Assembly: GCF_023343835.1 (NCBI RefSeq) | Contig: NC_064435.1 | Location: 79,494,134-79,558,133, forward strand | DNA: 64,000 nt | DNA from: Lagopus muta | Lineage: Eukaryota > Chordata > Aves > Galliformes > Phasianidae | Direction: 5' to 3' | Part shown: positions 1 to 13,960 of the stretch, piece after piece | Layout of the letters: each line of letters opens with the position of its first letter | Numbering within the stretch: the stretch's first letter is position 1 | Notes under the pieces: model-generated | The model's database searches: none | The model's input: the letters and a program-made list of their open reading frames with translations, nothing else | What the model was told of the DNA's origin: nothing | Translations under genes and position numbers: made by a program

Positions 1-536
1 TGGATTCATCAATAATCATGTGGTCACTGAGGCCTGAATCCAGTGGTTCCCATTCTTGAGATGCTGGAAAGGAGCTGTGGCTTTCTCCTCCCTTCCAGCT
101 GAAATCTCCTGCTTGAGAGCAAAAAGATGGGCATGCTCTTTGAGCATGAGCTCCACTGTGGCCTTGGGCTTTTGAGGCAACCAAGCACAACACACAACCC
201 TCACAAAGACAACATTGAGACATTACCTTAATGCGTACACAGACGCAAAGTACTGGATTGCCATCACACGTTTTGGTTGCCTTCCTGTGTGTCTTCTTCA
301 CAATTACAAGTCTTTACAAATCGCAGCAATTCCAATGTACCTTGGAGCACTGGTTTTGCTCAGAAAGTCCTTCAATTGCCCCTTCACTCCAGTACCTTCT
401 CTTTCAGAGTCTTTGCTCCCTCTTGTCTGGTGCCTTTTGTAGGGCACTTGCTGCAGGCAACTGTGCCGAGGCTGCTGTTTCCTGCTGGAGCATGTTGTTG
501 TGTTCAGTAGCTGGGCAGACAAAGACAACTCTGGTG

Positions 537-543
537 TGACTCA
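537..543. promoter_or_regulatory. Candidate AP-1 site upstream of maspin
   Basis: A perfect TGACTCA heptamer lies about 240 bp before the candidate noncoding first exon of SERPINB5. AP-1 and Ets sites are known in mammalian maspin promoters. A single heptamer can occur by chance, so this is only suggestive. Confidence 0.25.
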
Positions 544-659
544 TACTGCTCCTCCAGTTCAGGAGCTGCTTGAAGAATGATTAAGGGGAAAAAAAAAAAA
601 AAAGCAAGAAAAAAAAAGCGAGAGTGTGTGCGTAATTAGGGCTGGGAAAGTGGGAGTGG

Positions 660-779
660 TGTCAATGAGCAAGGCAAGCTAACAGACTCTTCTGCTCAGC
701 AAGGTTTCGCCACAGGTCTCTAGTTCTTCGTGTCGGACCCATTTCATTGATTCATTTACCAGGATTATACCCTTGCAAA
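660..779 (+). other. SERPINB5: Candidate 5' noncoding exon of SERPINB5
   Basis: Maspin needs a noncoding exon upstream, because its first coding exon starts with a clean splice acceptor only 7 nt before the ATG. A strong donor (GTAAGT) stands at 780, after a stretch without ATG-led coding potential and downstream of an AP-1 motif. The start is a guess. The resulting first intron would be about 5.4 kb. RNA data would settle it; other donors in 800-6000 are possible. Confidence 0.3.
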
Positions 780-785
780 GTAAGT

Positions 786-3700
786 ACAACATTTTTTCTT
801 CTTCTGATACTTTGATGCCTAACTAATAGTTATAAAATCTCCGACGTGAAATGTAATCGCAGAGAATGAGCAGGATAAGGAAGCTCGTATGAAAAGACAG
901 CATATGAAATTAAGGGTGGAAAAAAGCCTGCTTAAACTACATTTTGGTTCTGTCCCAGCATTGCTGTGTTTGTCTGTCTACATTCCTTGAAACAATTCAT
1001 TGCAAACGGTCAGTGGGGTCTGTCAGGTGAGACTGTGAAGGAATTATTAGAATATTTAGACTACCTGTTGGCTGTTCCAAATGGCTTTTCCTGAATCAGA
1101 AAAACAGGCTGTATATGATGCCATGAAAGTGCTCCATATCTCTAGGTAGGTGTAGACTGTTTTAGAAGTTTACAAAAGAATATTCTTCTTGTTTTCTGCA
1201 CGGGTTTTGTGTGCTTTGCTCTCTTTGCTTTGTCTAAGCCTTGCTTGTTCAAAGGACAAGTACTTAAGTCTGCTAATTGCCTACTTTATCTTCAGTGTGC
1301 TCATCCAGTTGGAAAAATTCACTGACTACGAGGCACAATAAAGCATATTCTTGAGACTCTCTAATTCCTGGCGTGACTGTCTCAGTTGTGTTGCTGATGG
1401 TGCTTTTTCCACAACCTGATGAACACCCTGATCTCGCTAAAGTAAAGCATCAGTCTGATATTGTGCGTTCCTCAGAGAAACATCTGTTTGGAGGAGATCA
1501 TGTATTTGTCATGGTGTGTAGCCTGCCTGGTGGAGAGCTGCCATTTGTGTAGAAGTAGGAAGAAGAGGCTCACAAGAGTTTTGTTCCTTTATATTTTGTG
1601 TTATCCGAGCAAGAGCTCCAGTAAGGTCATGTCAAATGAGCTACTTTGGAGGGGGAATGCCCTACTTGTGAATAAGTATTCTTTCATATCATTTGTCTAA
1701 ACTGAAATGACTGCGGGGTGTTCTTTCACAGCTCCTGAGCTGTAGCCCTGGTGCACAGTCCCACTACCAGTCCAGCTTGGATGGCCACCACCCTGTCTGC
1801 CCCAGGTGCTCTCCTCAGGGCTCTTTAGCAAAGGCAAGAATGAAATAAATGCTTGCTCTGCTTTATCAGATGATTCTTACCATTCAGCTGACGTGACTTG
1901 TCAGGTTTCCGCAGAAATGTTGCTGTTCTTCTGATTAATTTTTAGAAGATAAGCTACCTTTAGCTTTTCACTTAGTAAGCAAACAGTAAGCAAAGCCTTA
2001 TTTGTTGGTTGCATTCAAGAGTGACAAAGCAAAAATAGAGTCTTATGCTACTAAGCTCCTTTACATTATTTTTTTCTGAACAGATTCTAGAGCCTCTCAG
2101 CTTCCTCCTGTATCTGAACGTGTTTCTTGAACTCTGTGGCCCCATCACAGCTTTAAACAAAGCTGGGTGGATCACAGGCTGCTTGTGCATAGAAGGTGCC
2201 ACTGTGCCGCGGGCCTCTCAGAATGCTGACTTGCTGCTCTCCTGGGAAAGCAGGGACTCAGCCAGTATCCAAACAGCCCTTCTTGAAATCTCATTTCCAA
2301 CTTTGTTGACTCCTCCCTGTGTGAGAGTTTCCTGTGATTACTGATTCAGGAGCCGTGTCTGGTTTCTGGGATCGCTCATGGGCACCTAATGGGCTTCTGT
2401 CTTGAGGGGGGCCTCAGCCCTTCTCACTCAGCCAGAACCTGCTGTAGTGGGGTCACTGACACAGCTTGGGGTGCTCAGGGCTTTAAAGAGGTTCAAGATT
2501 TTGTAATATTTCATGCAGTAAATTCCTTTCAAGCATATGAATGCCATGAGCTCCTATGTGTCATATGCCATTAATAAATGGAGCATTAAAAAAGAAGACT
2601 GACCAGATGCAGTTAAAAAAGATGGTGAGATAGAGATTGTTCTTTGCTATCCAGCCCTTATTGAAACAGCAGGGTGAAACTGAAGGGTTTTTTTCTCCCA
2701 CAAAATCCTCTGAATGTGCATTATATCAGTAGTAGCACTAAAAGAAAGAAATGGTAAGAGTGATAAGCCTTGCCATTACCAGGAATAGATTCTCTTGGCG
2801 TAACAAAGGCACTGAGAAATGTCAGCAGTTACTGAGTGAACAGAAGGTCTGTAAAAGGTTCACCATGAAGTACCTCCAGGTATCCTCACTGAAGGGGAAC
2901 ACAGAACCTTGCAGAAAATGATCCACCTTGAATGGTACCAGAAAAAGAATTTCTGTGCAGAATTTCACTGGTGTAAGCTAGAAGGGTGTCATTTAATATT
3001 GCAAAAGTTCACAATTAATTTCCTTACTCTGAATCTTTTGCCACCCAGGAGAGTGAAACGCAGGTAGCACATGCACATTTTAATATCACTGCAGGTCATT
3101 TGCCAATGTAGCTGAAAATGCTGATGTTAGAAAGGCAGGATTGCATTTCTGGCATGAAGTCAGAAAGGAACATGAAATGCTTTGAAGTTATTATGATTTC
3201 ATATCGTTTCTTAGTCTGTAAGGAAGATTGGAATTGAAAATATCATCAGGCCAACCATAACTAAAGAGGGATATTTTACTCCACTAGCAAATGAAATATT
3301 TTTTTCAGGTAAACTGCACACATCATTCTGGCATTATGAGATTATGCATATTTATCTTCCTGAGAATGGCAGATGTTGAATGACACATTCTTGGTTCCTT
3401 GGATAATTTTCCACAGTCTCCTCAGTGAGAAATACCTGGGAAGCTGGTACTTGCCCATTTCTTAAATTTTTACTTGAGACAGAGAAAGTATGCATATAGA
3501 TTGTGTGCTCCTTAAAGTGCCCTTAAAGAGAATGAGTTCAAAGGGAAAAATAAGGCAGGCATCCTGTTCAGAGCAGTTTATGTAAGGTGCACAGAAGTGC
3601 ATGCCTGTGTCGAGCAAGTGCAGAAGGGCACTTTAAAGGATGATTTCACATATGCTTCTTTATTCTGTTGTTCCAAGCGACTCCCTCCACAGCAGTCCCA

Positions 3701-6205
3701 GATCTTCATATTCGTTTTTACTGCCTTTGCCACTGTTTTGCCCAAAGCTCTCTTCTTTGACGTATGCAGGGTCCATCATTTCTAGCAAGCTTGACTTTTC
3801 TGGTAATTAGTTGCTTTTATATGTGAGAAGTTGTGACCACAGGAATGACACAGATGCCTGTAACGCTGACTGGCACTGAGTTCTCACTTTTACCCCCAGA
3901 AAAAACTCTGAGAACATTTCCCAAACCTCACTCTGACACCATCTTGATTGCTGCTGACACTACAAAACAGGATCTCCCAGGGTAATCTTTGTTACCAAGC
4001 ACCTTGGGACACTGCCAGTGTCAGGGGAGATGGACAGACCCATTGTGCTTGAAAAGTGTCTTACAGGAGTCCTCTACGTGTTGTAAACATCCTCCTCTTC
4101 ATTTTTATTTGGGGATGACTTTCTCCAGTGCTGTGTATTTTATTTTTTTCCCTCCTCAAGATAAATTGCTTCCTTTGCAATTGGGAGGCAATTAGGAAAT
4201 ACTTTGTTGCTAATACCAACAATCAGAGCACTGTGTGAGAGGACACTGGTAGGTAAGTGTTCTTCAAATTTGGATTTTAAAAGCCTTCATTTTATGCCAG
4301 TATCCTTTTCCACTTAATTAGACTGTGCAATACATTTCAGTAACCTTTTGTACAGCGTCTTTTAGCTAAAATTAAGCCAGGTGCCTTATTAAGTATATGG
4401 AATACATACATATGTAAGTTAATGAAAACAAAGACATGAAGGCCTTTTCTACAGGTCTTACATGGAAATCAAAGTTTTCTCTGCTGTGTTGCAGACATAA
4501 ATACTCCCCTGTTCTGTTATTCCTATAAAAATGTATAAATACCACAGATTATTTTGGAAATCTCTACTCTCAAGCACCAAAACAGCCACAGCATCTCTAT
4601 ACAGTGGAGTCTGATATTCAGCAAAGTTTGGACAGTAGCACACATGCTCTTGAATGCAGGGATGAGAGTGAGTGGTCAGAAGCAGGCTTCCCATTTCTGT
4701 CTTGACTTACCTAACTGCTCTCATCTGGTGAGATCTTTACTCACCTGATTCAATCTAGGATGCAAAAGGTATGAACAAGGTAAATGTTTAAGACTGCAGC
4801 ATTTAGTAGTCATTTGAGAGAAATCCCTGTCCTTCAGGTGCTTCTTGGAAGATCAGCAAACCTCTTACCAAGGTAATGCTTCAAACAAATAGCCAACTTT
4901 CCTGCTGCATGTTCTGTGTCACAGCCTGAAATGTATTGTAAATAGATGTCTGGATAAGAATAGAACTTTAAAATCACCTCTCCATGCCAGATAAATTCCA
5001 ATATTTTGTCTTTTTTTTTTTTTTTTTCCTGGGGAGAGCACATGTTAAAGAATTTTTTTGGGTTCTGTTTGAAATCTTTGCTCTTTTGAAGTCCCTTGCA
5101 GTATTCATCTTTTCCTTTTCCTTTCTGTCTCTTTCAATAGACAGAACTGTTGAGCACCAATTCATCAGACTGCCTTTCCCTTTCTTTAGGGACACGTGAT
5201 TTTGAGGTAGAAGAGCGTCAAACTCACTGTGCCACATCTTCCATATCCGTGCTGCTCTTCAGCTCAACATGATATTGACTGAATTGTGTGGTTTACCCTT
5301 GTTGCCTTTAATCTACACAAATGGAATTACACCAAAGTGCAGTTTTAGATCTATGAAAGCAGTCTGGAAGACCAGAATATTCCGTGGCATTCCCAGAACA
5401 CGGTCCAGAACATCTGTCGCTTGGCACCACTTTTTCCATTCCTGACTGCATGCATCAGCCAACAGCCCTGCGGCATTGCAGTCACTCTGAACTGCTAGGA
5501 AAATATTCCCAGTCATCATTGTGAGTGATGAATGGGCACACAGCAGTATTTATGTAGGAGGCTAAGTACTTAGAGTTTCTAGGATGATCTCAACCTACAG
5601 GACCAGACAGCTTTCTGGAGACTTCTAGCAAGGGTAGGGAGAACAGGGAATCACCCCTTAGAGAGAGGATGTGCCACAGCTAAAGTTTTAATGAACAACT
5701 AGACATGAAGCAAGAGACAGGAAAGACTGTGAGACTTCTAAAGGCCTATGAAAGCACTAGAAGGGCCCAAAGCATAGGCCAAGTGCCTTATAAGTTGGCA
5801 TATTTGATGAGTATCGATTAAAAACAGATTAAATCCATATGTTATCCAATGTGACTCGATATGTGTGGGTCACCCTGACCAACCCAGATTCTCCACGTAC
5901 ATCTGGTAATACTGGCTCCGTACAGCACGCAGAATTGCCAGCTGGCACTTGAAGGTAAGGGCTTTTACTGAGCCATTCACGTTACCTTGGTTGGGCATGG
6001 ATGAGATTCTCCTCAAGAGCTGCTGATGGTGTCTGAGACTGGACAGGATTGGTCAGGCTTTTTTTGCCTCCCACTGTGATCTCAAGCTGCACCGTCCCCA
6101 TACTGGTGTCCAGCCTCCTTCAGCATGGAAATCAGTGACCTGCCAGCCCTGCTGCAACAGGAGCTCACTCTGTGGATCATCTCTCTTTATCCTTTTCTGT
6201 TACAG
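786..6205. other. Presumed first intron / 5' flank of SERPINB5
   Basis: AT-rich unique sequence without a recognisable exon, RNA gene or transposon. It contains short homopolymer runs (for example a T run near 5011-5027). The short open frames here have no serpin or other recognisable similarity. Confidence 0.4.
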
Positions 6206-6212
6206 AATGACA

Positions 6213-9200
6213 ATGGATGCTCTGCAACTAGCAAACACTGCCTTTGCTGTTGATATGTTCAAAAAGCTATGCGAGAAGGACAAAACTGCCAATATTGTCT
6301 TCGCCCCACTGTGTACCTCCACGTCTTTGGCTCTGGCATATAAAGCTACAAAGGGTGACACTGCAGACCAAATGAAAAAGGTGAGCTGCCAGCATCCTTC
6401 TCTGTAGCTGCAAAATTATGTGGCTATCAGAGGTGGCTTTCCTATTTATTCTTGTTAATACTGTACAGGAGTGCTGGTTCCCTTTTCAACCAGATAGAAA
6501 CTATCCATCCAAAATTCCAGAATGTTTCCACACTCCATGGCTCCACACAACCAAGGAGGCTGAAAATCACTGGCACACGGAAAAAAGCTTTCTCAAGCAT
6601 TTACAGGGTGGATGGGGACATGGCAGAGTCCTCAGCAATTGCATTAAAGCGCTGGCTCCTTTCAGCAGTGCTGACTATGGCTGAAGGCCACTGCTGAAGT
6701 CACTGCATTTTCTGGATAATTGTTTTGTGGTTATTCAGGACTGCCTAAGCTTAACAGGACTGGAAATAATTTTGCCATTACCAAGTGATTTTAGCTGTTC
6801 TCTCTGCCATTTCCCCTTTCTCCTGCCATACAGCTAAGAGAAAGATAACGCAGTAGGAGGCAGCGCAGCTTGAATAGTAGTTTGCCTTGCAAACAGCACT
6901 AGATGCTCAAGGGTTTTACAGCACCACAAAGCAGCATCATGGTGATGGTGCAATGAGTGTATTGAGGTCATTCTGTGGTGTGGAAAGGTTGCACGACTGC
7001 CTCTGTGAGAGGCAGGATTTACACAGCCTCTTTTTATTCCAGTGCCCACAGTCTCTGCAGTTACCCAGAGGTGAATGAGAAGCAAATTCAGCCTGCATTT
7101 ATATGCTGATTATCACCTGGGTCTCAGGGGCATTCCACTTATTTGAATACATTTTGCTTCCTTTAGCAGTTCCTCCCTGTACCTTTGGTTTCCCTGATGG
7201 CACACTGCCTCCACTCATCCTACAGATTGCAATGAGCCTATCTACACAGGAACAAAGTGATACACCCACAAAGGCCTGCTGGGTGTTTTCCCAAATGGGA
7301 TTATTTAAAAAAAAGATATAATAATGTTTTTTAGATCTTATTTCTAGTTTAAATGACACCCCAAAGCTTCCTCACCATTTCAAAATTCAAGCACTGTCTT
7401 TCCAATGGAAAAACTTAAAATATTATCCCATGCTTAATTTCACTTTCACTTGTGCCTGCAATTTGCATTGAACTGTCCCATAGTAAGTGAACATCCACAT
7501 CCACAAATAGAGTTCTGTTACACAAGTGCACTTACATTTCACATTTCTCAAGAGGTAATTTACTGTGTCTGTAAAGACATGGTGTGTTCAGGGAGAAAGA
7601 GCAGGAGTGAGGCTGAAAGGGAAAAGGTCACTAATGCTGACTGGGAAAGATGATAAGGGCTGGGCAGGATGTTTTTAATGGAACATGCACTCTCAAAGAT
7701 CTCGCAACAGAGAGGCACCTAAAAGCAGAGAGTTTAAGGTCATGTTAGAACATCCTGAACTGGGCATGTGATTCCCAGGAGTTGGGAGGTGGGTCAGCAG
7801 CCGTACCTCTAGCTTACATTCTGTCTACCAAAGCTCACCTAGTTATCTGATTGATTTCTGCTGAAATACCACACAACGGCATGTGTCAGTAATCAGCAAA
7901 CCTTGCCATCTGGTAAGCAGTTTTCAAAGAAGTTGCCCATTTGCAGAAAGGAAACTAGCTGGAACATTTATTTATCTGGCTTCTAAACTCTAAACTCCAG
8001 ATTTTTGGACAAGAATGTGAGTTTGATGAAAACATGACTCCGCACCGCAGATTTGTATTTCACTAGATCACATTACTAGTATTAACAGCTCTATGGGATT
8101 CTTTGGACTGCTCATAGGAAGGAAACACTTTTGGTTGAAGTTTTGATAGAATCAAGTCTTTAGATTTATGTGGGGATGTCAAATAAATGAGTTTTTTTTA
8201 GTAATAAATAAGAGTGAGAGGTTGTGTTGTTAGCTTAAATACAAAAAGTCAAAGCTCTGGTCACAAACAAACATTATTTATTGCCAAGTTGTTAGGCCTG
8301 GAGCACGTCCAGAGGACAACAAAGCTGTGAAGGGACTGGAGCACTGGTCTTACAGCAGAGCAGCTGAGGGAATTGGGATCAGTTCAGCCTGGAGAAGAAG
8401 AATCTCAGAGGAGACTTTATCACTCTTTACAACTGCCTGAGAGAAGGTTGTGGTGAGGTTGGGGCTGGCTTCTTCTCCCAGGTAGCATTAATAGGATGAG
8501 AGATCAATGCCCCAAGTTGCACCAGGGGAGGTTCAGTTTGGATATTAGGAAAATTTATTTTCTGAAAGAGCAGTGAGGCATTGGAACAGGCTGCCCAGGA
8601 AGCTGTTGGAGAAATGTGTACATGTGGCACTGAGGGATGTGGTTTGGTGGGCATGGTGGTGATGGATTGGAATAGATCATCCTAGAGGTCATTTCCAACC
8701 TTAATGATACCATGATTCTCTGAATTTTTAGGTGATAAAAAGAAAGCTGATCAGTTTTTTATTATGTTCATTATCAGGTGCTCCATTTACAAGACGTCAA
8801 AGATGTTTCTTTTGGGTTTCAAACGGTAACTGCAGATGTTTCCAAACTCACCTCTTTCTTTGCACTGAAAATGGTCAAGCGGCTCTTTGTAGACAAGTCT
8901 CTCAGTCCTACCACAGTAAGTACTGCAGAAACGTGCTTGAATTGCTTGATCAACCAGACTTCAATGTTATTCAAAATACATTCTCTCACTATCTCCTTTT
9001 ACTTGACTAGACTCAAATGATGAACAGCATAATAAAAGTTTGTAGGAGGATGATTGTTCTGCTTGACCCCAAGCAATGCAGCCACTGCTACAGTTGCAGT
9101 TCTTTCATTAATATGTTTTAGGTCAGTAGACCCAGTAGGTTTTGAATACAGTGTTACTTCTATGCCACATCAAGGGCTTTGCAATGTAAGTATGACTGGG

Positions 9201-12200
9201 AAGGATTTTAAATAAAGATGGTGGTGCAAGTGTGTGTCTAGTCCACACACCCAAGTAATTACTACATAAAGAGTAGTTTTCTTAATTTAACTGAGGAGGC
9301 ACAAGCCTGGTTATTCAAACAATACAAGTGAGGAAGGTGTTGTTTGGCCATGAAACTTAAGGACCTTGCAAACAACTGAGAAAAATGTTGTGTTTGATTT
9401 ATTAGAGTTGCTTTTGAATAGGACCCCAAGCAAGGGCAACTTCAGCCTAGAAGCAATATTTCAGAAGACTCACAACCTGCACAAATGGTGTTATAATTAG
9501 GTTGCCTGCTCTTTGGTCCCATCCACAGTGGGCATGTCATCTGACAAGGACAGGCACTCTGTGAGCAGCCTGTGGACTTTGTCTCATCCCTTTCTTTTGC
9601 CCAGGTCCAGACTGAAGGCTGCTTTGTCCTTTCAAACTTGGGCAGTGTGTTCACTCCTGTAACACCAAAGCTACTTCAGCAGCTAGTGTAACTGGATTGA
9701 GGACAGTCTGGGGAGCAATCTGCTGAATGCGGCCGTGTATCCTGGCTGTCACCTGCTGTTACTTATTAGCTGTCCTTTGTAATATACTCTCTGCCTACAC
9801 CGTAATGAAGCTTGGGATACTGATGTTGTAGGCCATGTAAAGAGTCATCTAGTGAAGAGCATTTACGGGAGGTTAGCTTTGGTACCTCGTGTCTTTCAGG
9901 ACTTTGTTAACTCCACAAAGAGGCCTTTTCCATCGGAGCTGGAACTAGTGGAGTTCAAAGAAAAAACTGAGGAAACACGACAGAAGATCAACAAATCTCT
10001 CTCAGAGCTCACTGACGGTGAGTAGGGCCTAACCTCAGGGATGCTGCTTACCGCTTTGAAGAATGATATCATGTCATGATACCGTGACATCTCCTAACTA
10101 CTGCTTTTAGAAATAAATATATAGTGAAAGCAATGGGACTACACCTATTATTTGGATTCATGAGGATTAGCCACGTTAGCATGCCTTTAAATCATTTACT
10201 TTACTACTGTGGCATTTCTGGAGGCAGACCTTGCATTAGCCTTTGGCAAAGCATCTCATTTGTTTTCACTGGGAAAGTGTGGGAGAATGACAGCTCCTGG
10301 CTGTGGAGCTTCACAAACATCTGACATCAGTACATCAAATCCTGTCCTTGTTCTCTAATGGAGGGTATGTACTGGACTCTGAAGTTCAAGCTGTTAATTA
10401 GTAGCTCATCTCAGCAGCGCAGCTGATTTTGACCACAGGTGGACATGTATTTCATACTTGGAGACGCTCCTGTGGCAATAGGGCTGCACTTTTCCTGCAG
10501 TACCTCTGAGCCACTAAGTCACAAGAAGCACCTCTCAGTGACCATCAGGGCTCCTGGGCAGAACCTGCCCAGTGTATGCAGGTAGAGGTCTGGTACGCAG
10601 TGCCCAAGGCAGAGCTTATGTACATGCTGTTCACAGGTAGCTCCAGGGTCGGTTGCTGCCTATTGCCCTCATGTGGTACAAATATAAAAATATGGGTGCC
10701 TGAGTCACATCTGGTCCAGCCCAAGGTGACATAGGTGCCTCGGGGAAGTACTTTGCACTGCTTGTGTGATTTATGCATGAGTGGAGACTAAAATACACAG
10801 CACTCCGAATTCAGTATCTTATGACAGTGTTTGAACAGACACAAAATTAAGTGAGGGAAAGAATTCCGTTCTCTTTTTGAAATCCATGGCATTATTTGGT
10901 TATGAACTGTAATTAGATAGTTAGAGATATTTCTTATTTGGGTTATTTTGTTCTCATGTATCACTCCAAAAGTGAGTGGAACCTAAACAGGAACCTCCCT
11001 CGAAGTCTTGCTCTCCAAACGAGAAATATTTTTTCAGTTCTATCTGATGAATTTCACTGAAGTTTCAGTACCTTCTTTAAAGTACCAAACAAAAGTAGTA
11101 GACATATTTTTTATTCTGTTTTATGTAAACCGAGTAAAAATGTCACTTGGAAGATCTGTCTTGACCCAAATTCCACTTCAAACATGAAGCTGCAGCTAGG
11201 GAACTAAATGCTTCTGTTTTGGAATTTCCCTTCATAATTAAAATTGCTATTTGTGAGGTGCAGGGCAGTAATATTTTAATTCAGTACAGTGTTTCCATGT
11301 TCTGTGAAAATAACACATCTGCTGATAATTTATTGTATTAATGACCAGCTTCACCATGTTCACAGGCAAAATGGAGAACATTTTGAATGAGGATAGTGTA
11401 AGTGACCAGACTCAGATCCTCCTAGTTAACGCAGCTTATTTTGTCACAAACTGGATGAAGAAGTTCCCAGAGGCAGAGATCAAAGAATGTCCTTTTAAAG
11501 TCAACAAGGTATGTCCTAAAATAAAATAGAGCACTGCTTCCACTCAAATAAATATTTGCCAATTTTGTGCTAAGGAAATTTCAATGAGAGAAAGTGAGAA
11601 ATGTTTGTTACTATATGGCATTCTTAGACTCCCTGTCAAAACATCCATGCTGTTGTAAAAGCACCTAAGCCAGTTTTCTTGTTACGTTGCTAGTTTGAAG
11701 CTGTTGGTGAAACAAGCACTAAGGGTCACCAACAGCAGGTAATATTTTCCTTTAAAGCACATCCCCAGTGTACTGTATTAAGTACAGAGGAAAACTGCTC
11801 CCCTTAAAGTACAAACAGCTTTCACTACTAGAGTCTTACAGCTGATATCATTACTTAAGAAAGCCAACAAATTCCATGATGGTAATCAATGTACCACTTT
11901 CATGCAAGCTTGCAAAATTTCTTCTCTCATCTCTGTGAATTCAAAGGAGTGCTAGATTGTCTCCTCTTGTGTTTTGCAGACTGAAACTAAGCCAGTGCAA
12001 ATGATGAATCTGGAAGCTACTTTTTGCCTGGGTTATGTAAAAGAGTTAAATGTTGCAATCCTTGAACTTCCATGCCTTAACAAACATATCAGCATGCTCA
12101 TTCTGCTCCCCAAAGACATTGAAGATGAGACGACTGGCCTGGAAAAGGTGAGAGAAAAACAACAGTATTGAGATGATGCTTTCCGTGCACAGCTGTGTTG

Positions 12201-12919
12201 GTGCACAGGTGTGTGTAGCCTGGGTAGAGACTGTCCTCCTTGGATTCCTTCATTAGGCTAATGATTACGTAGCAAACGCTTGTGAAGAACCAATAATCAG
12301 AGTGTGAACATTTAATGGAGTTTCTCTGGAAGTCTACTGTATGGATTAAATAATCTTTACATCAGTACAACTGAGAGTGTAAGTTAACTCTGAATGCTAC
12401 AAGCAAAAGTTGTCTTTTAGACTTTGTTTATTGGTGTTTGATAGGAGTGATGAGTTCAGAGATGGTCTTTTTGTTCCCACTTTCTCTGAACTGAACATTA
12501 ATTTCCTTTGCTCTTTATGTCCTCAGCTGGAAAAGGCACTCACCCCTGAGACGTTATTACAGTGGACCAATCCCAGCATAATGGCCAACACCAAAGTGAA
12601 TGTATTTCTTCCAAAGTTCAGTGTGGAAGGTGATTATGACCTGAAGCCACTCCTGGAAAGCCTCGGCATGACGAATGTCTTTGATGAGAGTGCATCAGAT
12701 TTCTCTGAGATGTGTGAAACCAAAGGTGTGGTTCTGTCGAAGATCATTCATAAAGTCTCTTTGGAAGTAAACGAACAGGGCGGAGAGTCTCTAGAGGTAC
12801 CAGGATATCGGATTCTGCAACACAAAGATGAATTTAAAGCTGACCATCCGTTTATCTTTTTGTTTAGGCACAACAAAACTCGCAATGTGATTCTTTCAGG
12901 CAGATTCTGTTCCCCTTAA
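6213..12919 (+). CDS. SERPINB5: Maspin (serpin B5), 6 coding exons, 375 aa
   Basis: Coding exons: 6213-6380, 8778-8915, 9900-10017, 11366-11508, 11980-12147 and 12527-12919; all have AG/GT borders and join in frame to 375 residues, the length of human maspin. The start is MDALQLAN, as in mammals; an in-frame ATG two codons upstream (6207) has a poorer context. Recognisable segments are the N-terminal helix A, KRLFVDKSL, WMKKFPEAEIKECPF, TKPVQMM and the C-terminal ADHPF serpin signature. The reactive loop hinge reads EQGGESLEVPG rather than the alanine-rich inhibitory hinge, and is followed by RILQHKDE, the stretch conserved in maspin. Maspin is a non-inhibitory intracellular/cell-surface serpin acting in epithelial adhesion and motility. 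One 138-bp exon replaces ovalbumin exons 2 and 3, as expected for this gene. The C-terminus reads ILSGRFCSP where most clade B serpins have a Phe-rich FFGR/K. Confidence 0.95.
8291..8724 (+). mobile_element. CR1 LINE 3' fragment in a maspin intron
   Basis: Shows the degraded 3' part of CR1 ORF2 and its 3' UTR, including the 'gcctggagaagaagaa' region, the 'ggaacaggctgcccag' region and a terminal ATTCTCTGA tail. It is 5'-truncated, in the same orientation as the gene, and lies in the intron before the 138-bp exon. It is diverged, so old. Confidence 0.85.
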
Positions 12920-13506
12920 GCAGGGAATATTAATTATGAAAAAAACACGATTACATTTACGGTGATGCGTGTTCCTGTAATGCTTGGTGTCCTGACTATC
13001 ACCTTTGAAAGGAATTGTAAGAGGTTCATATATCAGAAGGGTAACACAGTGTACTCTACATATGCAGCAGAACTAATTTCCTTTTATTAATCCCATTAAG
13101 CTGAAGGATTTCCACTGTGCAGATCACGTGATATTTTACTAAGAAGTATTCCATCCTTTTTCACAAGAATTTTGTTCCTCTGTGACACCTTTTTCCAAAA
13201 CAAAATGAACAAAAAGCCTGTTTTTGAAAGACCAGGAGCTGGAAAAGGCTCTGGGGGGAAGAGCTGCGTTCCTGTTTCATATCCAAAATACTTTCCCTCG
13301 AGACTCATACTCAGTGGATTTCTAGTCTATAAAAGGGGAAAATGTGGACATGTGGAAGACTATACCCTCCTCTTGTACCTGGCTATAGTCTGGTGATCCA
13401 GGGTGCCCTGCTGGACCCTGCTAAGGCACGGTGAAATACTGCAGCTGACCAACGCAGAGTTTGCATCTGTGAACCAGCAGCTGCACGTGTGGACACAAGA
13501 GGCAAT

Positions 13507-13960
13507 AATAAAACGTCTAGAAGACTCTTCAGTGTCAGCTACATCAGTTTGTAGGCTGAGAAGGTTGCACTCTACTGTGTGGGATTTTTTCACTCATTCT
13601 CCTTCAGACATGGCAGGGGTGACCAGTTCACTGCAGCTGAGAGGAACTCTGTTGTATATATGAGAAAAAGAAGGGTATGCAGTTCTAGGATAGATATCAC
13701 TTGGATTAATATTGAAAGTGCCACAGTCTTCAGATAGATTTTCTATTGCTTCTGGATTCAGCATCAAGAAGGCTCCACATATTTAACTAACCTCTGGGGT
13801 TCAAGAAAGAAATAAAGTCTTTTACTTGAGTGAGATTAACATTGTAATTACCAGTCTCCAAATTCCATATGAAATTATTGTAATTAGTTTTCATTTCTAT
13901 CTAAAGACTGCCTGCTGCATATGTTCAGTACTGATTTACCTAATCACTGTTCAGAATAAA
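13507..13960 (+). terminator. SERPINB5: Candidate poly(A) signals of SERPINB5
   Basis: AATAAA occurs at 13507-13512, 13811-13816 and 13955-13960, giving 3' UTRs of roughly 0.6, 0.9 or 1.05 kb. I cannot tell which is used from sequence alone. Confidence 0.45.

Noticed and set aside
6207-6212. Upstream in-frame ATG giving MT before MDALQ in maspin
   Set aside because: The second ATG has A at -3 and G at +4 and matches the maspin start conserved in mammals.
11690-11742. Exon-like segment flanked by AG and GTAATA in a maspin intron
   Set aside because: Its length is not a multiple of three, it interrupts a perfectly conserved exon order and has no counterpart in maspin.
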